A stretch of DNA of 64,000 nucleotides from Ancistrus triradiatus (taxonomy: Eukaryota > Chordata > Actinopteri > Siluriformes > Loricariidae). The position numbers and the translations under genes were made by a program. Below the pieces are notes generated by a model. It saw only the letters and a program-made list of their open reading frames with translations. It searched no databases and was not told the origin of the DNA. This document shows positions 33,425 through 44,645 of the stretch, piece by piece; the stretch's first letter is position 1; each line of letters begins with the position of its first letter. The stretch is from contig JAJAGP010003224.1 of assembly GCA_025084515.1 (NCBI GenBank), forward strand, positions 1-64,000, written 5' to 3'.

Positions 33425-33600
33425 CATCCGCTGCCTGCTCCATGTCGGCACTCTTGCCTGCCAGCTCCACCTTGGCACCCACACCTGCCAGCTCCATGTC
33501 GATGTCCGTGCCTGCCAGCTCCATGTTGATGTCCGTGCCTGCCAGTTCCATGTCAGCGCCCGCACCTTCCCTCTCCACATTGGCGCCAGCATCGGCAATG
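33425..33600 (+). repeat. 27-bp tandem repeats encoding Pro/Ala/Ser-Met units
   Basis: About five units related to GCCAGCTCCATGTCGATGTC plus CGTGCCT follow each other and stay open on the plus strand, reading PASSMSMSVPASSMLMSVPA and similar. Base composition is clearly richer in G+C than the surroundings. The same strand shows a Pro/Ala-rich frame at 33985-34365. I suspect a retroelement or other coding relic, but there is no diagnostic domain. Confidence 0.55.
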
Positions 33601-33963
33601 AAAAGAGCCTTGACAGTCTTTTAGGAGGTGCTGGCACCTCTGTTCGCCGACATGATGGTGGTGGAGATAGGACATCTCACTAGAGGTTCGGCAGCTTAGT
33701 AGCCCATACAGACAATTCTGTACATCCTCTGTAGAGTCTCCTCGGTAGTCACCCTGGATCTTGTAGTCATTGGATTCTGGAAAGGGCCTCAATTCTTTTG
33801 ACATTGCCCCAGCAGCACCAGGTGCTCCTCACATCACTATGACAGCTCCTGACTCATCACCGCTCCCATGTCCCCAGCTCAGATCATCACTAGTTCTGCC
33901 GTGACAGGTTAGGTCGTCGCCCCCTCTTCGTCGGTGCTCGGCACAAAATTGTAATCGCTCTGC

Positions 33964-34365
33964 TTGACATTGTGTTCAAGAACTCTGCAGCCATCAAGCC
34001 CCCTTACTTTGTCGCTAGCAGCCCCTGCAGCTCCTGCGTCACCGCCTGCGACCCCTGCAGCACCTGTGGCTCCAGCACCTCCTGCTCCATTGCCTAAAGC
34101 CCCTGCATCTCCTTATTTTCTGCCTGTGGCTCCAGCGGCTCCTGAGTCACCTCCAGCAGCTCCTGTGGATCTTGCCTCTCCACTAGCACCTCCTGCCTCA
34201 TCATCTGTGCCTCCAGTGACTCCTGAATCTCTTCCTGCTGTTACTAAGACTTCTGTTCCCAGGCCAACAGGCCAGCAGGTTTTGCCTGTGTGTGGCCTAT
34301 GTGGAATGGCCCCCAGCCATTATAAATCTGGAATCCTGTTGGGAGTGCTTTTGTTCCCCAGCTAA
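33964..34365 (+). pseudogene. Pro/Ala-rich coding relic, origin unknown
   Basis: The open stretch encodes low-complexity Pro-Ala-Ser sequence (SLAAPAAPASPPATPAAPVA and similar), then PRPTGQQVLPVCGLCGMAPS and a hydrophobic end. The repeated codons GCT CCT and GCA CCT arise from a short degenerate nucleotide repeat. No start codon, splice site or conserved domain supports a host gene. Such Pro-rich stretches occur in some fish retroelement polyproteins, but I cannot show that here. It may belong with the 27-bp repeats just upstream. Confidence 0.4.
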
Positions 34366-36316
34366 TTTTCAAGAACCACTTTGTACTCTGTGAGTTCTTT
34401 GTGCCCATGAACATCTCCCCTCCTGAATCTTTTCTGTACTCCCTCACTGCTCTGGCCTACTGCCCTTGTTTCCTCAGTGTTCTGTTCCCCTCCATTCTCC
34501 TCTTTTCCTCCTTCTTCAATCTCTTTTCTTCCAATGGTTTGGAGCCACACCTTAGGGGATGTCAGTGTAATGGGCTCTGGGGACAGTCGGAAAGCTACAT
34601 CATCCTACATGGCTCCCTTCTCTGTCCACAGAAGTAATTATACCTGCTGTGCTTTCCCTATATAAACCCAAAGTTGGTTGAAATGTATGGTCATTGGCAG
34701 GAGTACTGCAGCAGGTGGTTTGTGTGTGAACTGGCAAACGGCAAATCATTTGGCAATGCAAAGCAATGATCGTTATATCATTATCTGTAAGAAGCATTTG
34801 GAACTGTAATATGACATTTAAAGCAGAGGTTGGACAGAAAAACCTACTGTGATTTCTTTCTTCTCTGATTAAACTTAACAGCTAAGTAAGCACCAATTCA
34901 TGTCTTAAGCCAAACTGCAATTCAAAAAGAAAATGACTGTTTTTTTTAACTGTATACCTGTTCGGTCCACTTTTTGATAAACACCAACACAATGCAGTGA
35001 ATATGAGGCCACACCCATAAGTCTGCACTGGTTAAAGTTATCAGGATTCCCTCAAAGTTTGGTTAGATAATAAGTGGAAGAGGGTTAAACAGATGTTTTA
35101 TATGTCAATCATGAGTATTAACCCCAAACATTTAATGACCTATCTTTTTGTCCTTTTCCAATTCCTCTTCCTATGAATACCCATACATTAGTAGTCCTAC
35201 CTGTACATTTTTATCTCCAAGTATAGGTATATTGCTTCTACAAAAATAGACAAAAGCACATAAAGAAAACAAGAAATTAACCAAACAGGCAATGATAGAA
35301 ACTGGGCTTCTAGTTATATAACACCATCATGAAAGACATCTGGAATAGCCAGTGTAATAAAATGTTTTTCTTCAGCTGGGTCTGGGCAATTGATCAGGAT
35401 TGAAGGGAAAATTGCTGCCAACAACATATAAATTATTGAGGAAAACTTGCAGCCCTTTGCTAGACAAATGGCTCACCTTCCAGCATTACAACAACACTTG
35501 CTCCCCTCAAAACACAAACAAATTCCAAAAATCCCGCGACTTAAAGATTGGGAGGTGAAATGTCATTGAGTGGCCAAATCTAAGCTCTTACCTAAATCTA
35601 TGGATGTACTTGAAGACAGCAGTTCATTGAACTTGACCATGAAAGAACTTCAGATATTTTCAGAACTGTTCCCTTGTAAATACATATACAAACATGTATT
35701 TTAATAGCTTTTGATTTCGAGCTGTAAGAAAAAAATGAATATGGTTGAGTATGATGATTCTTTAAATATGAACTTGAGTCATCTTTAATGGCTCATTTTA
35801 TTAGGTTGTCAAGAAAGAGAAGTACTGTGCAAAGCACTGGGAACAGTGTGAATTACGTTAACACAAAGAAGACCAGATAGGATGGAATAGATTTAAAAAT
35901 CACAGATTTTAAATTTAGGAGGCTAGGAATATGTCTCCTCCACTTATATAAAGGCAGATATTATCCCAGACACTGTTTAATGCTGGAATTTGTCTCCACC
36001 ACCTTTTGAAAGTATCATCTGTTTAAAAAATGTTATACAACAGCTCAGGGCAAAAACCAAACTAAAGGCTTTCTAAAACATCTCTCTAATGCCACACTTG
36101 GACAGACATAGATTCACACAGTAGTGTTTAGATCTGTGTGTTTCCTCTAAGACAAAACACATATGTTTACATAACTATGGGTTGGAAACAAAGCGATAGG
36201 CAGGCTAATAGCTGAGCACATTTTCTTTAGCATAAATAATGGGTCATGAAACTAAATGTGATCCTAACTTATAAAGTACAGTTCTTCGGTTAGCTTTTTT
36301 GTTCTATACTTTCATA
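34366..36316. other. About 2 kb without recognised features
   Basis: A CT-rich segment (34430-34530) and then AT-rich unique-looking DNA. Open frames on the two strands at 34.4-34.8 kb overlap each other and carry no domain. No transposon termini seen. Confidence 0.4.
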
Positions 36317-37870
36317 CAGTGGTGCTTGAACGTTTGTGAACCCCTTAGAATTTTCTATATGTCTGCATAAATATGATCTAAAACATAATCAGATTTTCAC
36401 ACAATTCATAAAAGTAGATAAAGAAAACCCAGCTAAACAAATAAGACAAAAATATTATACTTGATCATTTATTTATTGAGGAAAATAATCAATTTACATA
36501 TTAGTGAGTGGCAAAAGTATGTGAACCTCATTGGATTAGAAGTTCATTGGAAGGTGAAATTAGAGTCAGGTGTTTTCAATCAATGGGATGACAATCAGGT
36601 GTGAGTGGGCACCCTGTTTTATTTTTTCACAACACTCTTCACAACACATGTTTGTGGAAGTGTATCATGGCACGAACAAAGGAGATTTTTGAGGACCTCA
36701 GAAAAAGAGTTGTTGATGCTCATCAGACTGGAAAAGGTTACAAAACCATCTCTAAAGAGTTTAGACTCCAAGAGTTTAAACCAATTCACAGTCAGACAGA
36801 TTGTGTACAAATGGAGGAAATTCAGAACCATTGTTACCCTCCCCAGGAGTGGTCGACCAGCAAAGATCACTCCAAGAGCAAGGCGTGTTAGAGTTGGCAA
36901 GTCACAAAGAACCCCAGGGTAACCTCTAAGCAACTGAAGGCCTCTTTCACATTGGCTAACGTTAATGTTCATGAGTCCACCATCAGAAGAACACTGAACA
37001 ACAATGGTGTGCATGGCAGGGGTGCAAGGAGAAAGCCACTGCTCTCCAAAAAGAATACAAGGCTATTGGAAGAATGTTTCATGTATGGATGAGACCAAAA
37101 TAGAACTTTTTGGTTTAAAATAAAATCGTAATGGTTGGAAAAAGGAAAACACTGCATTCCAGCATAAGAACCTTATCCCATCTGTGAAACATGGTGGTGG
37201 TAGCATCATGGTTTGGGCCTGTTTTGCCAGGACGGCTTGCCATCATTGATGGAACAATGAATGCTGAATTATATCAGAGAATTCTAAAGGAACATGTCAG
37301 GACATCTGTCCATGAACTGAATCTCACGAGAAGGTGGGTCAATGCATCGCCTAGCAAAAATGACCCTAAGCACAAAAGTTGTTCTACTAAAAACCAAGAT
37401 GGTTAAGAAGAATAAAGTAAATGTTTTGGAATGCCAAGTCAAAGTCCTGACCTTAATCCAATTGAAATGTTGTGGAAGGACCTTAAGCGAGCATTATGTG
37501 AGGAACCCACCAACATCCCAGAGCTGAAGCTGTTTTGTATGGGGATGGCTAAAACACATTCCTCCAAAAGATAAGCCGGTGTGCTGACTGATCACAGTTA
37601 CAGAGCAAACGTTTAGTTGCGTTATTGCTGCACAGGCGGGTCACACCAATACTGAAAGCAAAGGTTCGCATACTTTGTTGCTACACACTAATATGTAATT
37701 TGGATCATTCTCTTCAATAAACTGACCACATATAATTTTTTTTTGTTTTCATCTGTTTAACTGATTCTCCTTATCTAGTTTCAGGACTTGTGTGAAATAT
37801 GATGTTTTAGATCATATTTTATGCAGAAATATAGTAAATTCTAAGGGTTCAACAACTTTCACCACCACTG
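36317..37870 (+). mobile_element. Tc1-A copy 5, nearly full length
   Basis: Begins CAGTGGTGCTTGAACGTTTG after TA (36315-36316). Ends with a shortened ...CACCACCACTG before TA (37871-37872). 1554 bp. The DNA after its right end (37871-38190) is repeated after the noisy copy at 41.1-42.5 kb, so these two copies stem from one insertion. Confidence 0.88.
36667..37655 (+). pseudogene. Tc1-A transposase pseudogene
   Basis: The start MARTKEIFEDLRKRVVDAHQ and TGKGYKTISKEF is the best-kept N-terminus of this family here. Small indels then break the frame (a 5-bp-scale change near 36770 puts the YKWRKFRTIVTLPRSGRPAK block in another frame). The first catalytic block MDETKIELF keeps its Asp. The G-rich GGGSIMVWACF loop has lost a few residues before RLAIIDGTMNAELYQRIL. 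In the second block QQDNDPKH has become SKNDPKH, losing the catalytic Asp. The NPIEMLWKDL block with Glu is present. It ends near 37655 after a damaged tail. Confidence 0.85.
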
Positions 37871-38190
37871 TAACTGTATATATTTTAGACATCAAAAGGT
37901 ACCCGAGAGCCTGTTAATATGTGATAAACTCATTATGTGGGTAACCTACCCTTTAATCCATCCACCAACCTATTCAAGTATAAGGAAAACCATGAAATGT
38001 AAGTCAGCCTAACGCATTAACTTTAAAAAGCAATTTGTTTGTATAATACAGTCATCTCATATATCAAGAGAATTGGGTGTTTTTCATCCTCTGTTTTACA
38101 GTCTGTCAAAATAATGTTCCAATGCAATGTAGCATGCACTTACAAGCAAGCAGCTGTTGAGGTGGGTGGTTGAAAAAAACCAAAATGTGC
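37871..38190. repeat. Flank duplicated at 42499-42795
   Basis: Blocks such as GTGATAAACTCATTATGT, GGTAACCTACCCTTTAA, TATTCAAGTATAAGGAAAAC and CATCTCATATATCAAG occur in the same order in both places, with many single-base differences and indels in the second. This DNA lies outside the transposon. Confidence 0.8.
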
Positions 38191-40552
38191 CGTCTGCTAT
38201 CTAGCTCACTCACCTGGCTCCGGTTATGGACAAAATTTCCTATGATTCTCTCCTAATCTGATTATTTAAAACGCAAAACCCTGTCAATAGTGAATGAACA
38301 TTCGCTGTTGAATTTTTTTTTGCTAAGGGAAATATTCTTGCAGAACATATGCATTTCCTCTCATTGTTCAGCACCGATGTTACTTAGAAATCCCTTTGCA
38401 CTCCAACCCATCTCCCCATGCGAAACGAGACACAAACAAATGGCAGCAAACGATTGCATTGTTGGTCCAGCATCAGATAGTGTCTGGGTCTGGAACCACA
38501 TTTCCAATAAGGCGGAGTTTGCCCCTGTGAACCGGAAAATGCATAGAGCTAAATGTCAAAGGAATATGAGAACATGGCTTGAGACCTCTACTGACTGAGG
38601 CCTATCTGTGATTCCTCTACTGATCCCAGACCTGACATACTTCCTTATAAACTCTGACTGACTTTTGACCCGAAATTTGAAGGGGAAGCTTTCATTCTTC
38701 TCTGGCACCCTCAGCTCCTCTCTCCCTGTCCTGTCGACTTAAGCTGCAGATAAAAGAGTCACCCAAAAGTGCTAACCATAAAACAAACAGTAATACAGAC
38801 TGGGACAAAATTGTCCCTTTGTTGCCACTATGGATGTACTAACAAGAACGAAATAAAGGCTAACTAAGACTGCCTGAGTATTTAGAAACTGCTGATCACT
38901 TGAACGTTCATGCACAGCCATCCTTATGGTTTACAGATAATGGTCCCAAAAGAGAAAATATCGAGAAGAGTGCAGATCTCTAGGAAAATGCCTTGCTGAT
39001 TCCAAGTGAGAGAGGATGGCCCAGGCTGGTTTTGGAGCTGAAATTAAAAGCACAGTACCCAATAACCACTCATTACGACAGAGTAATCTCTGAAATGCAC
39101 AACACGTCAACCTGAGCGATGGCCTACAGCAACAGAAAACCGCACTGGGCATCACTCCTGTCAGCTAAGAAGGGACTGAGGCGACAATTCCAGAAGAATC
39201 GTTGCCTGGGCTTGATTGTATTAGGAAATACCACAGACTACTGAGTATTGTGCTGACTCAATGTCCATCTCTTTATGACCACATTGTACCCATCTTCTGA
39301 CTGCTACTTCCAGCACGATAAATGACACGCCCAAAACTGTCAGTATTATGAGCCGAGTGGGTTTGCCTTACTAAAAAAAAAACAACAAAAAACTCGAGAG
39401 GTTACGTTAGTCTTTTAGTGTTAAGTGACCACACAACATACCTGTAGAGAACCTTAGAACATGTGACTACAACCTGGTATTTTATATGACTTTTATTGGA
39501 TTGTATATGGATAAAATTTTATCCACTTGTAAATACACTTAAGGAGACAAATGTAGACAATAGCTAGTCACCAGAAACCGAACATGCAACGGTTTGGGTC
39601 CCTGAGAAATATGTAATCGATGAAACAACCTACTGAAAATGGGGTCAAAATACTATAATAATAATACATAATAATCCTCATAAGAGAAGACAATACCTTT
39701 CTATGAAAAGGTGTTTGTGGGCAAATTTACCCAGCGACTGCTGCCATAGCCGAGTGCACTTACAAACACATACTACTCCCCTCTGTTTTGGCCACCAGCC
39801 TATTTCCTGGCTATGCTTACAATCTGCCATGCTACCATAAACCTGCTTCTGAACCATAAAATGGAGACCTGCTAGTTTTAACTAAGAACCCCTGCATTTT
39901 TTTTTTTCCAGGGGTATGGGGCACCAATCCCTAAACGTATAACATATTTCCAACAAGAGCAGAGCACACTCACGCACTCACCCCGTCACACGCGCACACA
40001 CACACCCACACACACACACACTTCTCCTTCTCTTTCCCCTGACAATTTGGTAGTGCTCAGCTGTTAAAACAATGCCCAGAGCATAGTGGCCTGTTTCCTG
40101 TTCCCTTCCTTAGAAGAGGGGGAAAAACCTGTATAACGTATGTGACTACACATGTACACACAAACACACACAACACACACACCACACACACCACACCAAT
40201 GTACTGTGACCTGTAACTTGTGTGTGGTACAGTCACATATATGTGGCTAGACCATCGGCTAACATTAGCAAGTCCTCAAGACTCTTGGCCTGACTTTAAT
40301 TAGTAAGACTATTTTTACCAACCTTAGCAGTAAGAAACAATGTACAACTGCTGAAGTTTGCTTTAAAGAGAAATGCATACATCCAATATCCGGATAGATC
40401 CATTGTTGTAATGTTTGTGATCAACTACTGATCTGGTGAAAGCTGGTAAAAATATGAACTTTATGTAAAACAACGCTCCTCTACATGCCTGTGTCACATG
40501 ACCACCCGTGTCAGATTTCTGTTGGTTTTTTCCAGTCTTCTAACTAACTAGG
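38191..40552. other. No gene recognised; (CA)n tracts at 39985-40022 and 40145-40200
   Basis: The region 38280-39180 looks like ordered unique DNA of moderate GC but has no exon I can defend. The two CA-rich tracts are imperfect microsatellites. A poly-T run lies at about 39898-39909. Confidence 0.4.
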
Positions 40553-40990
40553 TGTCACGACCACATCAATTCTGCAACTCCATTTCCCAGCGCCCTTTGC
40601 TCCTGCCATATCATCCCCCAGTTCATGCATTCCGGCACTTATTATGCACACCATTACCTGATTATGCTCACAATTATATTAAACAACCTATAAACCAAAA
40701 CACTGCACTTTCTCTGTTTTTGTTTGTTTAATCAGCATTGGAACCGGTGTTTACTTAGTGTCTCTCTTCACCTTGATTGTTTATCCTTGTATGAACCTAG
40801 CGCCGTTTTCCCGCTCCTGTTTCCTTGTTGCTTTGGCATCTCTGATTCTCCCCTGTAAATATGAACTCTGTTATGAACATAGTTTTTGACTATGATCTTG
40901 TTGTGCCCTGTGATACCTCTGCTTGGTTTTTGTGCTATTAAAACATCTTTGGCATCACTCTTCCTTCTTTTCCTTGTGTTGTGTTTAACT
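40553..40990 (+). repeat. LTR-like dispersed repeat
   Basis: Starts TGTCACGACCACATCAATTC, contains CAACTCCATTTCCCAGCGCC and CACCATTACCTGATTATGC. It then runs on in the T-rich style of fish LTRs (CCTTGTTGCTTTGGCATCTC, TATTAAAACATCTTTGGCAT). I recognise this layout from long terminal repeats of fish Gypsy-like elements. No target duplication, primer-binding site or internal coding region is seen, so a solo LTR is only a suggestion. Confidence 0.4.
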
Positions 40991-40991
40991 T

Positions 40992-41064
40992 ATTAGATGG
41001 GATTTATGTTCTGGTGTTCTGTTTGTGGATTTCCTAATAAATTGTGCTTATTCTGTTGTGGAAC
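40992..41064. repeat. 73-bp direct repeat, left member
   Basis: TTATTAGATGGGATTTATGT through AATAAATTGTGCTTATTCTG and GTTGTGGAA recurs at 43466-43545 with a few changes. The block between the two copies is the noisy segment described in the findings. Confidence 0.75.
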
Positions 41065-41097
41065 GTGTTTAATATAAAGTTCAATGGACCCTCTCAG

Positions 41098-42199
41098 AGA
41101 AAAGATGTTGATGCTCATCAGGCTGGAAAAGGTTACAAAACCCTCTCTAAAGAATTTTGGACCCAATCCACAGTCAGGAACCAAAGAATTTTGGTGTTTA
41201 ACAAAAATGGTGAGGAAAAAAAATTTTTTTCCCCAAAAAAAAGGCAAGAAAAAACCCCCCCAATTTTTTCCCCCCCCCTCCCGTAAACTTCCCCCCCCCC
41301 CAATGTAAAAAAAAATCCCAAAAAAAAAAGGTTGGGGGTGGTGGTTTTTGGTGTTTTTTGAATTTAAGCCTTTTTTTCCCCCCCCCCCCCCCTTGTGATT
41401 TGTCCCCCCCCAAAAACATCACAACACAATTGTTCCACCCACGCCCCCAACCCCCGGTTCAAACCTCTACATCAACTGAATTCCTCTCTCACATTCAGCT
41501 AATGTTTAATTTTCCCTGTAGTCCCCCTCAGATCACATTTAACAACACTGGTGTGCATGGCAGGGGTGCAAGGAGAAAGCCACTGTCTCTCCAAAAAGAA
41601 TACAAGGCTATTGGAACGAATGTTTTCAATTTATGGATGATACCAAATAGAACTTTTTTGTTTAAAATAAAATCTGTATGGTTTGGAAAAGGAAAACACT
41701 GCATTCCAGCCAATAAGAACCGTATCCCACTGTGAACTGGTGGTGGGTACAATCATGGTTTGGCCTGTTTTTGCCAGGACGGCTGTGCCATCCTGATGGA
41801 CCAATGAATGCCTGAATTATAGCAGAGAATTCTAAAGGAACATGTCATGACTCCTGTCCATGAACTGACTCTCACAGAAGGTGGGTCAATGCAGCAATAA
41901 TACAATGACCCTACGCACACAGTTTGTTTCTAGCAAGAATGGTTAAAGAGCATAAAGGTAAATGTTTTGGAATGGCCAAGTTCCAAAGTCCTGACTTAAT
42001 CCAATTAAAATGTTTTGTGGAAGACCTGAAGCGAGCAGTTTATGTAGAAACCCACCACCATCCCATAGCTGAAGCTGTTTTGTTGGAGGAATGTGGCTAA
42101 AATTCCTCCAGCCGGTGGTGCAGGACTGATCAACATTTACATGCAAACGTTTAGGTTGCAGTTATTTGCTGCACAGGCGGGTTTCACACCAGATACTGA
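41098..42199 (+). pseudogene. Tc1-A transposase pseudogene, corrupted
   Basis: Recognisable pieces are DAHQAGKGYKTLSKEFW, then after the homopolymer region a linker (TLVCMAGVQGESH-type wrong-frame reading of VHGRGARRKPL). The catalytic loop and the SPDLNPIE region follow in altered frames; at the latter, ATTGAA has become ATTAAA. No frame runs far. Whether the damage is biological or an assembly error cannot be decided from the sequence alone. Confidence 0.65.
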
Positions 42200-42314
42200 A
42201 AGCAAGGTTTCGCAACTTTTGCTACACACTAATATGTAATATTGGATCATTTTCTTCAATAAACGACCAAATATAATTTTTTTTGTTTCATCATCTTGTT
42301 TACACTGAGTTCTC

Positions 42315-42317
<3 letters not shown>

Positions 42318-42393
<76 letters not shown>
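42318..42393. repeat. Poly(A) run of about 76
   Basis: An uninterrupted A run sits inside the Tc1-A 3' region, between GTTCTCCTT and ATCTCTAGTTTCAGGACTTG. Other Tc1-A copies have only TTCTCTTTATCTACTTTTAG here. Confidence 0.9.
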
Positions 42394-42394
<1 letters not shown>

Positions 42395-42498
42395 AAAAAA
42401 ATCTCTAGTTTCAGGACTTGTGTGAAAATTGATGTTTTAGAATCATATTTGCCGAAATAGTAAAATTCTTAGGGTTCACAAACTTTCACGCACCACTG

Positions 42499-42795
42499 TA
42501 TACTTATATATTTATACAATAAAAGTACACAGAGAGCCTGTTATATGTGATAAACTCATTATGTTGGTAACCTACCCTTTAAATCCACCAACATATTCAA
42601 GTATAAGGAAAACAATGAAATGGTAATCCCCTTAAACGCATTACTTTAAAAGCATTTGTTTGTATAAATCGTCATCTCATATATCAAGGGAGAATTGTGG
42701 TTGTTTTTTCAGGTCTGTTTTCAGTCCTTTCAAAATATGTTACTGCAATGTAATTCAGGCCTTACAGCAGCAGCGGGTGATGTGGGTTGCATGAG
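42499..42795. repeat. Flank duplicated from 37871-38190
   Basis: Same ordered blocks as the flank of copy 5 but with many indels, for example CATTATGTTGGTAACCTACC and TCAAGTATAAGGAAAACAAT. It runs straight into the next Tc1-A fragment. Confidence 0.78.
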
Positions 42796-43467
42796 AAGCC
42801 CCACTGCTCTCCAAAAAGAAATTGCTGCTTGTCTTCAGTTTGCTAAATGATCAACATGGACAAGCCAGAAGGCTATTGGACAATGTCTGTGATGGATGAC
42901 CCCAATCGGAACTTAGATTGGTTTAGAAAACACACGATATGTTTGGAGAAAGGAAACACTGCTTCATTATGAGAACCTTATCTCATCTGTGAAACATGGT
43001 GGTGGGTAGTATCAATGTTTGGGTCTGTTTTTGGGCTGCCATCTGGGCCAGGACAGCGGGCCAGCAGGAAAGAAAACAATGAATGCGGAAGGATATCAAG
43101 AATGGTTTTGGGTGGGTGCTAAAGGACCATGGCAGTACATCTGGCAGGAACGGAAGCTCAGGTGGATCATGCAGCAGACCTAAGCACACAAGTCGTTCTA
43201 CCAAAGAGTGGTTAAAGAAGAATAAAGTTAATGTTTTGGAATGGCCAAGTCAAAGTCCTGACCTTAATCCAATCGAAATGTTGTGGAAGAAAGTGAAGCG
43301 AGCAGTTAATGTGAGGAAACCCACCAACATCCCAGAGTTGAAGCTGTTCTGTACAGAGGAATGGGCTAAAATTCCTCCAAGCCGGTGTGCAGGACTGATC
43401 AACAGTTACAGGAAACGTTTAGTTGCAGTTACTGCTGCACAGGGGGGTCACACCAGATACTGAAAGC
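42793..43467 (+). pseudogene. Tc1-A copy 7 transposase fragment
   Basis: Begins at the KPLLSKK linker (CCCCACTGCTCTCCAAAAAG) and continues through the first catalytic block and the GGGSIMVW loop in broken frames. It closes in a clean C-terminus: HTSRSTKEWLKKNKVNVLEW, PSQSPDLNPIEMLWKKVKRA, PTNIPELKLFCTEEWAKIPP and a final GGHTRY at 43461. The QQDNDPKH block lacks its DND, so the second catalytic Asp is gone. No right inverted repeat follows; the sequence changes to the 73-bp direct repeat. Confidence 0.8.
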
Positions 43468-43546
43468 TATTAGATGGGATTAGGTTCTGGTGATTCTGTT
43501 TAGTGATTTCTAATAAATTGTGCTTATTTGCTGCTGTGGAACTGTG

Positions 43547-43728
43547 GTGGCCTAGCAGTTAAGGTACTGGACCAGATGGTCCTGGGTTCAAATCCCACCT
43601 TTGTCAAGATGCCACTGTTGTGTCATTATGCAATGCCCTAACCCCACAATTGCTTGGATGTACTGTATCAGGTTTTAGTCGCTCTGGATAATGGCATCTG
43701 CTGAATGACTAAATGTTCAAAATGTTTA
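43547..43728 (+). repeat. tRNA-derived SINE
   Basis: Head GTGGTGGCCTAGCAGTTAAG with box A, box B GGGTTCAAATCCC, body GATGCCACTGTTGTGTCATT and CTAACCCCACAATTGCTTGG, tail TCTGGATAATGGCATCTGCT. A second, headless fragment of the family follows at about 43778-43853 (CCCTTAACCCTTAAATGTGC to AACTGCTGTAAATGTAAA). Confidence 0.8.
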
Positions 43729-44126
43729 ACTTCACATGTTCTGCATACACTGCAGAGCTACTGCTTTGTTCCTTTAGTAAGCCCTTAACCCTTAAATGTG
43801 CAGCTGAAGTCACTCTGTATTAGGGTATTTGCTAACTGCTGTAAATGTAAAGGCATGTTTAGTTTTTATTATAGTCTTTATTTTATTAATCACATGTTCT
43901 ACTAAAATTGTAGGGATCTAATACAGTTCCTAAATATGAACATTTTGTATAGAAGTCTTTCTAAAATGATACTATCACAATTACTGAAAAGACCCCTTAT
44001 ATTAGTCTCATATGTATTACATATCCCTGAGCAACATCTGACACACAGTCATCAATGATCCACTTTACCATGTGGTGCTTTATATTGCCCTTAGCTGTCC
44101 AAAAGTACATTCATGACTTTTACATA
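43729..44126. other. Spacer with a SINE tail fragment
   Basis: Apart from the headless SINE piece at 43778-43853, nothing recognised. Confidence 0.4.
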
Positions 44127-44645
44127 CCGTATTTTTCGGACCATAAAGCGCACTGGATTATAAGACGCATTCAATGAAACAAAACTCTTAAGTTCCGTCG
44201 GAAACTCAGTTTGGTCTTTACCTGGCGCAGGGCGTCTTCTTGCTTCCTCCACTTCCGTACCATTGATTCGTTAATGTTGAATTCTCTCGCAGCTCCTCTA
44301 TGTCCTTGTTGTACTGCGTGACTGATAGCGCTGAGTTTGAAATCCGCTTCGAAAATGAATTAATGAATGCACGTACCCTAATGCTGAAGCACATACCGTA
44401 TTACTCCGTGATGCTGCGCACTACGGTTGCCGTAAGCTTCGTAACTTACCAAGGCTGTGCTAAAACATTTGGACAGATTTATGAGTGCCGTGTACCATCT
44501 ACAATCGGTTTCTAGGTCCCCCCCTAGGTCAGAAAGCACAACCAGAATTAATTCATACATTAGACGCACCGCATTTTTAGGCGCACTGTCGATTTTTGAG
44601 AAAGTTAAAGGATTTTAAGTGTGCCTTATGGTCTGAAAAATACGG
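44127..44645 (-). mobile_element. Pogo/Tigger-like element, deleted
   Basis: Left end CCGTATTTTTCGGACCATAA and right end ...CCTTATGGTCTGAAAAATACGG are inverted repeats of about 25 bp, flanked by TA (44125-44126, 44646-44647). This end sequence marks a widespread vertebrate DNA transposon type. At 519 bp most of the body is missing. Confidence 0.75.
44165..44345 (-). pseudogene. Pogo-like transposase DNA-binding domain fragment
   Basis: The minus strand reads EADFKLSAISHAVQQGHRGA, AREFNINESMVRKWRKQEDA and LRQVKTKLSF. This matches the N-terminal CENP-B/pogo-type helix-turn-helix (xFKLxAIxxAxxxGNRxAAREFxIxESMVRKWRKQ). The reading is open across the whole segment although the catalytic domain is gone, so divergence since deletion seems modest. 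Confidence 0.7.

Larger units (their letters stand above)
41075..42498 (+). mobile_element. Tc1-A copy 6, 5'-truncated, noisy duplicate of copy 5
   Basis: Starts inside the N-terminal coding region (GATGTTGATGCTCATCAGGC) and ends CACGCACCACTG before TA (42499-42500). It shares the unusual loss in GTTTTGCCAGGACGGC with copy 5, and the flank beyond. Homopolymer runs of A, T, C and G fill 41215-41450, and 76 consecutive A lie at 42318-42393. Single-base indels every few tens of bases are unlike other copies. Confidence 0.75.

Noticed and set aside
41215..41450. A biological poly(C)/poly(A) regulatory tract
   Set aside because: Runs of all four bases appear together, and the surrounding copy is full of single-base indels, which fits sequencing noise better.
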